Assembly: GCA_050330195.1 (NCBI GenBank) | Contig: JBHJOB010000029.1 | Location: forward strand, 1-64,000 | Source: JAHQVI01 sp050330195 | Lineage (GTDB): Bacteria > Pseudomonadota > Alphaproteobacteria > Rhizobiales > Rhodomicrobiaceae | Reading direction: 5' to 3' | DNA length: 64,000 bases | Shown here: positions 9,195 through 17,957 of the stretch, piece by piece | How the letters are laid out: each line of letters starts with the position of its first letter | How positions within the stretch are numbered: the first letter of the stretch is position 1 | The notes under the pieces: model-generated | Told to the model about the DNA's origin: nothing | The model's input: the letters and a program-made list of their open reading frames with translations, nothing else | The model's database searches: none | Program-made: the position numbers and the translations under genes

Positions 9195-10442
9195 ATGACC
9201 ACGATCCTCTCGCGCCCCAAGGAAAAAATCAAAATTCTTCTGCTTGAAGGCATCTCCGACAGCGCCGCCGCCGCTTTCACCGCAGCCGGCTACACCAATG
9301 TCGAGCTGCAAAAAAAGGCGTTGAACGGCGAGGAATTGCGCGAAGCGCTGGACGGCGTCTCCATGCTCGGCATTCGCTCGCGCACGCAATTGACGGGCGA
9401 GGCGCTCGACAACCAGCGCTCGGTCATCGCGGTCGGCTGTTTCTCGGTCGGCACCAATCAGGTCGATCTCTGGTCCGCGCGCGATTTCGGCATACCCGTC
9501 TTCAACGCGCCTTTCTCGAATACGCGCAGCGTTGCCGAACTGACGATCGCCGAGATCGTCATGCTGTTCCGGGGCATTTTTCCCAAATCGGCCGCCGCGC
9601 ATAGAGGCGACTGGCAGAAAAGCGCAACAGGCTCCCATGAAGTTCGCGGCAAGACGCTCGGCATTATCGGCTATGGCAATATCGGTAGCCAGCTTGCCGA
9701 ACTGGCCGAGGCGATGGGGATGCGCGTCATCTTCTTCGACCCGACCGACAAGCTGAACCGGGGCAATGTGCAGCCGAGCGAGACGTTGAACGCAATGCTG
9801 GCCGAAGCGGATGCCGTCAGCATTCATGTGCCGGAAACGCCGCAAACCAGGGGAATGCTCGGGGCAGCAGAATTCCGGGCGATGAAACGCGGCGCGTTCT
9901 TCATCAACAATGCGCGCGGCACCGTGTTCGACGACGAGGCGCTTGCAAGCGCGTTGAAGGACGGGCATCTGGCAGGCGCGGCGGTTGACGTCTTTCCCGT
10001 TGAGCCGAAAGCGGCGGACGAGAAATTCGTTTCGCCCTTGCAGGGGCTCGATAATGTGATCCTCACGCCGCACATCGGCGGTTCGACACAGGAAGCGCAG
10101 GAGCGGATCGGTTCGGAAGTCGCGCGAAAGCTCATCGAATATTCCGACGTCGGCTCCACCTATGGCGCGGTCAACTTCCCGCAGGTGCAACTGCCGCAGC
10201 GCCCCACCGGCACCCGCTTCATCCAGATGCACCGGAATTTGCCGGGCGAAATCAACCGGCTGAACGAGATTTTCGCCCATCGCGAGATCAACATCGCGGC
10301 GCAGTTCTTCCAGACGGACGGCAATATCGGCTACGTCGTTCTCGACGCGGACAAGCCGGTTGAGGATGCCCGCAATGTGCTCAAGGAAATCCGGGCGCTG
10401 GAAGGCACCATCCGGGCGCGTGTGCTCTACAGCCGGAGCTGA
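9195..10442 (+). CDS. serA: D-3-phosphoglycerate dehydrogenase (SerA, short ACT form)
   Basis: 415 residues from ATG 9195 (MTTILSRPKEKIKILLLEG); the frame is open far upstream but only this start fits the family. The NAD-binding Rossmann motif is GIIGYGNIGSQLAELA. The catalytic set is Arg in NNARG, Glu in the following helix and His in LTPHIGGST. A C-terminal ACT domain of about 75 residues (IQMHRNLPGEINRLNEIFA...) is of the serine-feedback type, as in E. coli SerA. It makes the first committed step of serine synthesis from 3-phosphoglycerate. The gene stands alone. Confidence 0.92.
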   Translation: MTTILSRPKEKIKILLLEGISDSAAAAFTAAGYTNVELQKKALNGEELREALDGVSMLGIRSRTQLTGEALDNQRSVIAVGCFSVGTNQVDLWSARDFGIPVFNAPFSNTRSVAELTIAEIVMLFRGIFPKSAAAHRGDWQKSATGSHEVRGKTLGIIGYGNIGSQLAELAEAMGMRVIFFDPTDKLNRGNVQPSETLNAMLAEADAVSIHVPETPQTRGMLGAAEFRAMKRGAFFINNARGTVFDDEALASALKDGHLAGAAVDVFPVEPKAADEKFVSPLQGLDNVILTPHIGGSTQEAQERIGSEVARKLIEYSDVGSTYGAVNFPQVQLPQRPTGTRFIQMHRNLPGEINRLNEIFAHREINIAAQFFQTDGNIGYVVLDADKPVEDARNVLKEIRALEGTIRARVLYSRS

Positions 10443-10472
10443 AAGCGCGGGATCAGGGCCGGATAAAAAGAG

Positions 10473-10510
10473 GGATCATGACCGCTCTTTTGCTGCGGCG
10501 GTCATGATCC
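10473..10510. terminator. Perfect 12-bp hairpin downstream of serA
   Basis: GGATCATGACCG at 10473-10484 is perfectly inverted at 10499-10510. It lies between the converging serA and deacetylase genes. No T-run follows on the plus strand, so it may be a bidirectional processing or terminator stem rather than a classical terminator. Confidence 0.5.
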
Positions 10511-10540
10511 AGGGGGGACTCAGATACGGGGAGAATTCGA

Positions 10541-11632
10541 CTATCCGGCTGCCCGGTGCAGCTTCGATCCAGTCGCTGGCACGCTGCCGCCGCTCAGCAT
10601 CAGCGCGCGAACAAGGGTCGCCGGATCATTGTCCAGCGCGATGCGGGGCAACGCCATCAGCTCGCGCGCATGTTCCGGCCATAGGGCGCCTTCGATATTT
10701 GTGACAGCGGTCGCCAATTCGAGATCGCTCGCGATCTTGACGTCGCGTGCTGTCACGGATGCGGACGGTCCGGCCGGAAAAGCCAGATGGCGCGGCCGGG
10801 TGCCGGTTGCATTTTCCAGTATGCCAAGCGACTTGCCGACCGCGTCGCATGCCTGATCGTAACTCAATCCGCTCAAGGGCTGGTGACTGTCCGCATGAAC
10901 GCCGATCGTCACCAACTCGCTTTCGGCAAGTTCCGCCAGTTCCTGAAGCGAAAGCATTTCGCGCCGTGCGGCGATTTCCTTGTGAAACTTCTGTTTCCTG
11001 AGCAAAGCCTCGATGATTGTCTCGCGGCTTTGATGATCCAGCCCGCTGAGCCGGCGGTACAGACGGGAATAGGCGATTTGCTTTTCCGCATACGACCTGC
11101 AGCGCAACTCCTCGGCGTCATCGCCGATTGCAACCGAAAGTCTGTCGCTTTCCTTGACCAGCACTTCCAGAGCGAGCCACCACGGAAGCGCGCTGCCATC
11201 CAGATAGTCGGTCGCGGCATATATCGCGAAAGGAATGCCGCGCTTCAGGAATAGCGGGTAAACGAAATCCCTGACGCTGCGATAGGCTCCGTCGAATGTG
11301 AAGCAGACGAAACGGCTTTCCATGTCCTGCTCGACCAGACGCCGCCGCATTTCGTCCAGCGACACCGCTTCAAGCTTCTGCGCAGCGATGAGCGAGACCA
11401 TTTCTTCCAGAAGACGCGGATCGGTCTCCGCGATCGTGCCGTCCGACGCGAGGCTTTCCTCGTGCGGACGGACGCGCTGGATCATGAAGATTGCGCCTGC
11501 TCCCATGGAAAATCTGGGAAGGACGTTCGGTCTGTCATTGAGATAGTGCGTGCGCAGATATGCGCCGAACTGCCCTCTCGGCAAGTCACGAATCACGGCC
11601 AGCCCCCAAGCCCTGACGCGGAACGTCTGCAC
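10541..11632 (-). CDS. Polysaccharide deacetylase (NodB-like), variant active site
   Basis: 363 residues. The NodB core is present: VCFTFDGAYRSV, where the family usually has TFDDG; a metal-binding His pair in GVHADSHQPLSG; and HLAFPAGP near the C-terminus. The FDG-for-FDDG change removes one acidic residue of the active site, so activity may be altered. No signal peptide is obvious, and the N-terminal 45 residues before MGAGAIFMI may not be translated. Its neighbour upstream is a BY-kinase-like protein, so a role in surface polysaccharide modification is likely. Confidence 0.7.
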   Translation of the reverse strand: MQTFRVRAWGLAVIRDLPRGQFGAYLRTHYLNDRPNVLPRFSMGAGAIFMIQRVRPHEESLASDGTIAETDPRLLEEMVSLIAAQKLEAVSLDEMRRRLVEQDMESRFVCFTFDGAYRSVRDFVYPLFLKRGIPFAIYAATDYLDGSALPWWLALEVLVKESDRLSVAIGDDAEELRCRSYAEKQIAYSRLYRRLSGLDHQSRETIIEALLRKQKFHKEIAARREMLSLQELAELAESELVTIGVHADSHQPLSGLSYDQACDAVGKSLGILENATGTRPRHLAFPAGPSASVTARDVKIASDLELATAVTNIEGALWPEHARELMALPRIALDNDPATLVRALMLSGGSVPATGSKLHRAAG

Positions 11633-11818
11633 GCCCGCTGCGGTCTGTTCCGCCTCCTGGAACGGAGACCGAAAACCCGACTCTCATTTCACTTTGTTCA
11701 AGCCCGTTCCATGCCGACAAAATGGTATGCGATTTTGCCTGACCGGCCCAAATGCGCCCGAAATGAGGCTGGCATGATTCGCCGTCGGGCCCAAGCCGGA
11801 TCGCGGCGGGCGTGGCGA

Positions 11819-12526
11819 TTAATCCCGGCTGTGATCGGAAAGCCGAAGGATGGGAAAATCGTGCCGAGCGAGCGGTATGCTGGCGAAGGCGTCCTGTTGC
11901 CGCTGCCGGTCTTCAACGACGACCGCCGCTGAAAATTGGCGTCTCATGTTGTCGGCAAGGCCCTGGGCTTCGTCGAATTCGGCGCAGAAGACGATCCAGT
12001 GATAGGCTTCATCGAGCGCCCGGAAAACGCTGTCCGCCGCGCCCGGTTCTCCCCAGGGGCCGCCGACGGCGCGAGGCCTGCCCGAGCCGATGAAATGGCA
12101 ATCGCCGCGCGGATCGCGCCGGATCACCCCGTCGAATTCCGCGCGGCCCTGACAGAGTTCGGCAAGCCCCGGAGAGCGCGGCAGTCCGAGAAGCGATGAG
12201 ACCGCCAGGGCGGACTGGCTCGTGTCGACCAGCAGGGTCAATTCCTCGCGGCTGGCGAGGGCGCGCGCGACGCCGAGTGCATGATGCTGGATGGCGCCAT
12301 CCTTGCCCGCGATCAGGACGCGATTGGAAATATCCTGTTCGCTCCATTCGCCGCAATTCGTATCGATCCATTTTGCGATTCGCTGCTCGCGGGCCGCTTG
12401 GCGCATACCGGAGCCGCCGTCCCCGAGGAGCGATTTCGGTCTCAACAGATTCAGTTTCAAAATGCGCCTCGACCAAACGGAAAGCAGCGGAGCCAGCAAG
12501 GGCAGCATCCCCATAACCCACGCCAC
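11819..12526 (-). CDS. Degenerate BY-kinase-like (exopolysaccharide) protein lacking the P-loop
   Basis: 235 residues. The block LLGLPRSPGLAELCQGRAEF followed by DGVIRRDPRGDCHFIGSG is the region behind the Walker A' motif in bacterial tyrosine kinases of the CpsD/ExoP type. Where those proteins have a GEGKST P-loop, this one reads VLIAGKDGAIQHHALGVARA, so it probably cannot bind ATP in the usual way. A hydrophobic N-terminus (about 1-20) could anchor it. There is no C-terminal Tyr cluster. It lies 187 bases upstream of the deacetylase on the same strand. I infer a regulatory or scaffold role in polysaccharide export. Confidence 0.55.
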   Translation of the reverse strand: MAWVMGMLPLLAPLLSVWSRRILKLNLLRPKSLLGDGGSGMRQAAREQRIAKWIDTNCGEWSEQDISNRVLIAGKDGAIQHHALGVARALASREELTLLVDTSQSALAVSSLLGLPRSPGLAELCQGRAEFDGVIRRDPRGDCHFIGSGRPRAVGGPWGEPGAADSVFRALDEAYHWIVFCAEFDEAQGLADNMRRQFSAAVVVEDRQRQQDAFASIPLARHDFPILRLSDHSRD

Positions 12527-13040
12527 GGGAGAAACCGGGCAGGTCCCGGCACCCGCGCGAGCCAGGTGCAGATTAGGTGAGCGTGGCCGATTCGGAAAGC
12601 GGAGCGCGTGCAGGGCGGTTTCCAGACGGGGAACTGCGGGTCTTGCGACGAAATGAAGCTTGCACGAAACAAGTGATTCGCATACGTGAAGCAGCTCAAT
12701 AAAAGATATTTTATCGTCCTGAATGTGATATCTGGCATCTAAGATGTAAGATACTCAGTTAGTCGTGCGTATGTATTCATATGCATCCAAATTGTATATC
12801 TGCTGATGATTGCAAATCTACGTATGTTCCATATTTAATATAAATTGATAAAATGGTAAATTATAAATATCTTTGAATTCATCATGATTCATATCTATAT
12901 TTAATTAAACCACTTTGCGATGCATGAATAGGCGAAAGAGGGAATTGTCAAAAATTTTTTGTCATCTCATTCTTGCCGGTGAAGCTGAAAGCTCGCAGGA
13001 TGGTCTCTGAGCAAAACTTACGAATAACGGAAATCTTACG
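12527..13040. other. Very AT-rich intergenic region upstream of GntR gene
   Basis: About 510 bases without a believable gene. From about 12740 to 12960 the composition falls to mostly A/T with several ATATGCAT- and GAATTC-type palindromes, in sharp contrast to the GC-rich neighbours. It may hold promoter and operator sites of the GntR regulator or be a small foreign insertion. Confidence 0.5.
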
Positions 13041-13817
13041 ATGGATGACATTGCAGCGGCACAGCGCTATCAGACCCCGCTGTTTTCGATGGAACGCGAA
13101 GACGACACGACGAGCCTGATCTCCCGGCGGCAGCTTCACGATGACCTTCTGGTCTTTCTTCGCGAATTGATCATCAGCGGGGAATTGCCGGAAGATACAA
13201 AAATTCCGGAAAAGGAGCTGTGCGCGCGCTTCAGCGTGTCGCGGACGCCCTTACGCGAAGCGCTCAAGGTTCTGGCGTTCGAGGGTCTGGTCGTCCTCAA
13301 CCACAATCGGGGCGCCATCGTGAAACCCTTGAGCCTTCAGGACATGGAGGAAGTTTTCCCGATTTATGGCCGTCTCGAAGGTCTTGCCGGGCAACTTGCC
13401 TGCGAGCGGCTGAGCAAGGACGGCATCGCGGACCTGATGCGTCTTCATGAACGCATGATAGAATGCACCAGAAATGAAGACGTGGAAGGCGTGGTTGCGG
13501 TGAATGAGCAGATTCACGGGAGCATTCAGGCGGCGTCAGGCAATCGAAATCTGCTGCAACTGCTTCGATATGTGACGGGCAAGGTCCGGCGAGCGAGGCT
13601 GGCGGGCCGGTTATCAAAGACGGGCCTCGTCAACGCCCTGGCCGAGCACGAGCGGATCATGAGTGCGCTTGAGGCGCGGAACGCAGCGCTGTTCGCTGAG
13701 GCCATACGCGATCACATCGAGAACCGCTTTCAGGCTCTGCGGGATGCCTGGATCGCCAGCGAGGAAGGAACGGGCGTTACCGCGTTCCAGGATTACGAGA
13801 ACCTCCGGATGGCGTGA
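13041..13817 (+). CDS. GntR-family (FadR/FCD type) transcriptional regulator
   Basis: 258 residues. The winged helix near residues 30-95 contains IPEKELCARFSVSRTPLREALKVLAFEGLV split as usual for GntR (ELCARFSVSRTPLREALK). The C-terminal FCD-type helical domain (about 105-235) has the pattern R/H-rich NEQIHGSIQAASGN and HERIMSALEARN with conserved His residues that bind a metal and a carboxylate ligand in the family. An alternative start at Met17 (MEREDD) is possible. The neighbouring catabolic genes that such regulators usually control are not present, so the regulated genes are unknown. Confidence 0.88.
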   Translation: MDDIAAAQRYQTPLFSMEREDDTTSLISRRQLHDDLLVFLRELIISGELPEDTKIPEKELCARFSVSRTPLREALKVLAFEGLVVLNHNRGAIVKPLSLQDMEEVFPIYGRLEGLAGQLACERLSKDGIADLMRLHERMIECTRNEDVEGVVAVNEQIHGSIQAASGNRNLLQLLRYVTGKVRRARLAGRLSKTGLVNALAEHERIMSALEARNAALFAEAIRDHIENRFQALRDAWIASEEGTGVTAFQDYENLRMA

Positions 13818-13857
13818 GCGGCTGTGCGCGCAGGGCGCGGCGGCGCGTGTGCAAGAG

Positions 13858-13890
13858 ATGGTATCCAATTTTATCGGATCTCACTCTAGG
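13858..13890. repeat. Dispersed intergenic repeat, copy E (half element)
   Basis: ATGGTATCCAATTTTATCGG followed by ATCTCACTCTAG matches the right half of the repeat found at 28457; the left CCGAAAAAT arm is absent. Confidence 0.6.
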
Positions 13891-14071
13891 ATTTCACGCT
13901 GGAATGCGTATGCTGCTGGGTTCATGAACGTCGACCCTGTCATGGGCCGATCCAGCGACGATGACGTGCCCTTTCATATCTTCCGGGACCACATAAGGGC
14001 TTTCAGCTCGTTCAATTCCGTTGACCGGGGGCTGAGCATCGCGTCGCGCCCGTTGTGCTTTTGTAGGATGT

Positions 14072-14446
14072 ATGGCCGTGAACGCCCTCTTGAGAATCAT
14101 CTTTTATCCGCCGCTACTCGTCGCCTATCTCGTGATCGAAGTCTTTGCGGCGATGCTTGCCTATATGTATCTCAATATCAATCACCTCGACTTGTTCGGC
14201 TCGATGGTCCGGCTGTCGGGGGAATTGCTCGGTCAATTCGAGGCGCAGCTCAAGTTTTTCTACCCCGAACTTGCGAATAATGCCTATGCGACCATCCTTG
14301 GCGAGCTGAATCCGAAATCCGTGCTCCTGCTGATCATTGGGCTGACGATAAGCACTGTCGTGCGTCTGATGATCTGGTCGTTTCACAAGGGCGCCGACAG
14401 GATGCGTCCGGCGAACGAGGAAGCCGCCGCCGCGGATCGGCCCTGA
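14072..14446 (+). CDS. Small membrane protein of unknown function
   Basis: 124 residues with hydrophobic segments at about 5-35 (IIFYPPLLVAYLVIEVFAAM) and 86-105 (SVLLLIIGLTISTVVRLMIW), and a charged Ala-rich tail. No family was recognised. The frame is convincing because a coherent two-helix protein fills the space before the converging EamA gene. It lies in a gap with little other content. Confidence 0.55.
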   Translation: MAVNALLRIIFYPPLLVAYLVIEVFAAMLAYMYLNINHLDLFGSMVRLSGELLGQFEAQLKFFYPELANNAYATILGELNPKSVLLLIIGLTISTVVRLMIWSFHKGADRMRPANEEAAAADRP

Positions 14447-14469
14447 CCGAAAGTCCCGGATCTGTTCTG

Positions 14470-15444
14470 CTACTCCTTGGCGGTCGCCGCATAGTCCTTT
14501 CGCCGGGCATCTCGCCATGTGAAGAGGCCAACGCCCGCCATGACGAGCGATGTGCCCAGCGCATCGACCATCGTGAATGGTTCGTTCAGCAGGAAGATCG
14601 CCATGATGATCGTTGCCGAGGGGCTCAACGTGCCCAGAACCGCGACGGCCTGCGGACCGACGCGATCAAGCGCGGCATTGAGCATGAATGACGGCAGGAT
14701 CGTCGACACGATCGCCAGCATCGCGCCCATTGCGATGATGCGCGTGGGAAGGTCGAGAATCACCAGGCCGCTGTTTTGCAAAAGAAAATGTGCGAGCACG
14801 GCAATGCAGGCGCCACTCATTGCAATACAGGTGAAGATGCGGCTGCCGATCTGCGTGATCAGCGGCTTGGCAACGAGCTGGTAGAGCGCGAACGAGAAGG
14901 CCGCGCCGAGCACCAGCAGTCCGCCGAAAACGGCATGTTCGCCTGACGCCGTCGCACCCTCCATGTAGATGATCGAAATGCCTGCATAGGCAAGGGCGAG
15001 CGCGGCCAGCCCCCATGCGGTGATGCGCGCGCCGAAGAACAGCGCGCCAAGCAGCATGACGAAAAAGGGATAGGTGAACAGGATCAGCCGCTCGAATTGG
15101 GCTGTCAGGTAGACCAGCCCCTCGAAATCCAGATAGCTGGCGCAATAATAGCCGAGTATCCCGACCAGGGCCGCCCCGATGAACTGGCGTGCGTTGGGCA
15201 AATTGCGGTTTTCCCGGATGCGGCTTCTCCAGGCCATGACGCCGATCACAAGGTAGACGGGCAGCGCAAATCCCATGCGCAAGGCGAGAAGCGTGATCGG
15301 ATCGACGACCGGCACGACGCCGGTTCCATAGGCAAGCTTGACGAAGATCGCTTTCGTTGAAAACAGCGCCGCGCCGAAGGCGGCCAGCAGATAGCCGCTG
15401 CCGGGACTGTAATCTGCCGTGGGCAAAGTGGATTGATGAGCCAT
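14470..15444 (-). CDS. EamA/DMT-family transporter
   Basis: 324 residues with about ten membrane segments forming two EamA repeats (residues about 15-155 and 165-310). Typical phrases are AALFSTKAIFVKLAY at the start of repeat 1 and LSPSATIIMAIFLLNEPFT near the end of repeat 2. Members export amino acids or other metabolites across the inner membrane. It is 31 bases downstream of aroB on the same strand, so it may be in the aroK-aroB transcript. The substrate is not predictable. Confidence 0.85.
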   Translation of the reverse strand: MAHQSTLPTADYSPGSGYLLAAFGAALFSTKAIFVKLAYGTGVVPVVDPITLLALRMGFALPVYLVIGVMAWRSRIRENRNLPNARQFIGAALVGILGYYCASYLDFEGLVYLTAQFERLILFTYPFFVMLLGALFFGARITAWGLAALALAYAGISIIYMEGATASGEHAVFGGLLVLGAAFSFALYQLVAKPLITQIGSRIFTCIAMSGACIAVLAHFLLQNSGLVILDLPTRIIAMGAMLAIVSTILPSFMLNAALDRVGPQAVAVLGTLSPSATIIMAIFLLNEPFTMVDALGTSLVMAGVGLFTWRDARRKDYAATAKE

Positions 15445-15474
15445 GAAACGACCTTCGATGGAGGCAGCGGCGTG

Positions 15475-16623
15475 TCAGATCCGGCAGCGCGCGTCCAGAA
15501 AGCGCATGAGCCGGTCGGGCTCGACGTCATCGGTGGTGAACGTATCGCCGATGTCGCGCGCGAGAATGAAGGACAATTTCCCGCCTTTCGCCTTCTTGTC
15601 CTGCCCCATCAGCGACACGAGTTCCTGCGCGGTGGGCAGCGAACCGCCCGTCCTCCCGGCAAGTTCCCGGATGCGCACCGGAAGCCCGACCCCGGCGAGG
15701 TGCGCGGCGGCACGTTCCGCGCGGCCATCCCCGCAAAGCCCCATTTCCTCCGACATTTCGAAGGCGAGCACCATGCCGATCGAGACCGCTTCCCCGTGGA
15801 GGAGCGTCGCGGAATATCCCGCCCATGCTTCCAGCGCATGGCCGAACGTGTGGCCGAGATTGAGCAGCGCACGCCGTCCATGTTCCTTTTCATCCTCGGC
15901 GACGATGACGGCCTTGGCGTGGCAGCTCTGCCGGATGGCGTAGATGCGCGCCGCCTGATCGCCATCGAATATGCGCGGGCCGTTGGTTTCCAGCCATTCG
16001 AAGAAGCCGGCATCGCCGAGAAGTCCGTATTTGGCGACCTCGGCATAGCCGGAGCGAAGCTGGCGTGCGTCGAGCGTGTCGAGAACGCCCGTATCGATCA
16101 GCACGAAGCTCGGCTGATGAAAGGCGCCGATGAGATTCTTCCCATGGCGCGTATTGATGCCGGTCTTGCCGCCGATGGAGGAATCCACCTGCGCCAGAAG
16201 GGTCGTGGGGATCTGCACGAGCCTGACGCCGCGTTTGACGATGCTGGCCGCGAACCCCGCCAGGTCGCCGATGACGCCGCCGCCGAGCGCGATCACGACA
16301 TCGCCGCGATCAAGCTTCCGGTCGAGCAGGTCATCGCAAAGATGGACGAGTTGCGCATAGCTCTTCGTGGCCTCGCCGGGCGGCAGGATCACTTCGCTGG
16401 CCCTCAGTCCGGCCGCCGCCACACTGTCGCACACGGCGGAAAGATGGAGCCCTGCGATGGTTTCGTCCGTCACGATCGCGCAGCGGGATGGTCCGAGCGC
16501 TTTTACCAGAGCACCGATGCGGCCGAGATTGCCGCTGCCGATCTCGATGTCGTAGCTGCGCTCGCCCAGCGGCACGGTGACGGTGTGCGTGGCGGAGATG
16601 TCCGGGGACGGCATGGTCAGCAT
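15475..16623 (-). CDS. aroB: 3-dehydroquinate synthase
   Basis: About 382 residues. It converts DAHP to 3-dehydroquinate in the shikimate pathway. Seen: NAD-binding GGGVIGDLAGFAAS, the IPTTLLAQVDSSIGGKTGIN active-site stretch and the metal-binding His residues in LNLGHTFGHALE and LLHGEAVSIGM. The chosen start MLTMPSPD overlaps the aroK stop by 7 bases; a Met at 16614 is a possible alternative with better spacing from the AAGGA upstream. Translationally coupled to aroK, which performs a later step of the same pathway. Confidence 0.93.
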   Translation of the reverse strand: MLTMPSPDISATHTVTVPLGERSYDIEIGSGNLGRIGALVKALGPSRCAIVTDETIAGLHLSAVCDSVAAAGLRASEVILPPGEATKSYAQLVHLCDDLLDRKLDRGDVVIALGGGVIGDLAGFAASIVKRGVRLVQIPTTLLAQVDSSIGGKTGINTRHGKNLIGAFHQPSFVLIDTGVLDTLDARQLRSGYAEVAKYGLLGDAGFFEWLETNGPRIFDGDQAARIYAIRQSCHAKAVIVAEDEKEHGRRALLNLGHTFGHALEAWAGYSATLLHGEAVSIGMVLAFEMSEEMGLCGDGRAERAAAHLAGVGLPVRIRELAGRTGGSLPTAQELVSLMGQDKKAKGGKLSFILARDIGDTFTTDDVEPDRLMRFLDARCRI

Positions 16624-17207
16624 TGTCCTTTTGCGCTCACCGCGGGCAAGGCGAGACATTTTCCGCAATCGGCGATCGCGTGGATGATCTCCTCGACGAT
16701 GACTTCATGCGGGACTTCGCGGCTATTGATGGTTACGTCAGCCAGCGCGTAGACCGGATAGCGCTGGGCGATGAGCTTTTCCATGACGGCGCGCGGATTG
16801 TCGGCGCGGAGCAGCGGTCGCGTATCCCGCCGCTGAACCCGGCTCATGAGCAGGTCGAGATCGGCGTTCAGCCAGATCGAGATGCCGCGTTCCGCGATCT
16901 CACGGCGGGTGCCTTCATGCATGAAAGCGCCGCCGCCGGTCGCCAGAACCTTGCCGCCCTCGTTCAGCAGACGCGAGATGACCCGGTGTTCGCCATCGCG
17001 GAAAAACGCTTCGCCATCCTCTTCGAAGATTTCATTGATCGTCTTGCCCGCGGCCTTTTCGATTTCCTGGTCCGCATCCGAAAACGGCACGTCCAGAACC
17101 GACGCAAGCCGCCTCCCTATGGATGTCTTGCCGGCGCCCATCAGCCCGATAAGCACCAGAGGATGTTGCCGCGCACATTGCCGGACTGTTTCGATCGAGG
17201 AGTTCAC
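16617..17207 (-). CDS. aroK: Shikimate kinase
   Basis: 196 residues. Walker A is GLMGAGKTSIGRRLA (near residue 21-35). Shikimate-binding features are DADQEIE, the lid Arg in RDTRPLLRADNP and the GGGAFMHEGTR motif. It phosphorylates shikimate at the 3-position. The 5' region is gene-free for over 400 bases, so its promoter probably lies there, and aroB follows with overlap. Confidence 0.93.
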   Translation of the reverse strand: MNSSIETVRQCARQHPLVLIGLMGAGKTSIGRRLASVLDVPFSDADQEIEKAAGKTINEIFEEDGEAFFRDGEHRVISRLLNEGGKVLATGGGAFMHEGTRREIAERGISIWLNADLDLLMSRVQRRDTRPLLRADNPRAVMEKLIAQRYPVYALADVTINSREVPHEVIVEEIIHAIADCGKCLALPAVSAKGQC

Positions 17208-17626
17208 GCCTGGTGTCTATTCCTACCCGTGCATCGGCCCAGACAGAAGCAGCAGCCCGGTGTCTGGCCATGACAATGCATACATGAAAAACCCGGGCGC
17301 TGACATGAGCGGTTCGTTGTGTCAGTGTCCGGGCGACGAATTTTTCCTGCCATGCTGGCGCGATTGCTAATATCACGGCGCTTTTTGCAGTATGCTATGC
17401 GCCGAAATGAACCAATGGGCAACGTGCCGGCGCAATCCGGACCCGAATGGCCCCCAATCCTCCGATCGCCCTGTTTTTTTCTTGTAATACTCATCGGCCA
17501 GAGGCAGGGGAATTGTCAATATTGTATGAGGGGTTTAGGTGGCCAGTGCTAACTCGGTATGTTTTTTGCTAAAGCCATATTACCGCCAACATCCCTAGGA
17601 TAAATAAAGAAGGATGCAGTAAAACG
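17208..17626. other. Gene-free region between divergent aroK and the xerD-linked small gene
   Basis: About 420 bases. Small open frames are present on the minus strand but show no family resemblance and use Cys/Arg-rich shadow composition. It is likely a two-way promoter region. Confidence 0.4.
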
Positions 17627-17767
17627 ATGCCAAGTCTGATACGCTTTCTGATGACGTGCGGTCTTCTGGTCGGGTTGTTTTATGGCAGTATGTATGTACT
17701 CGCCAAATACTTCCAGCCAGAACCTAAAGAAATATCGAAAACCGTGCGAAATTTGCAAGTCCAATGA
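17627..17767 (+). CDS. Conserved-looking 46-residue membrane protein upstream of xerD
   Basis: Reads MPSLIRFLMTCGLLVG, then LFYGSMYVLAKYFQPEPKE, then a polar end with KTVRNLQVQ. One membrane helix with a short Pro/Glu/Lys tail. From memory, very similar small proteins (FLxTCGLLxGLxYGSMYxLA) occur at the same place before xerD in related Rhizobiales, which supports translation. AAGGA lies about 12 bases upstream of the ATG. It is too short for most gene finders. Function unknown. Confidence 0.75.
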   Translation: MPSLIRFLMTCGLLVGLFYGSMYVLAKYFQPEPKEISKTVRNLQVQ

Positions 17768-17957
17768 CGCGCGCCATGCGTATTGGTCAGCTTGTCTACT
17801 TTACTGCAAAAACATAGAAACAAATGCAGGGGCGATCCTTGAATTTGATATTCATCAATTTCCTTGCGCCGGGGAAGTAACTTTCTGGTTATACCGCCGG
17901 TCGCACGGGTTTGACGCGTATCATGTGAGGAGCCTTAACGGATTGAGAGTGGCAGCT

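Noticed and set aside
9153..10280. Minus-strand frame over serA
   Set aside because: Shadow of a well-supported dehydrogenase.
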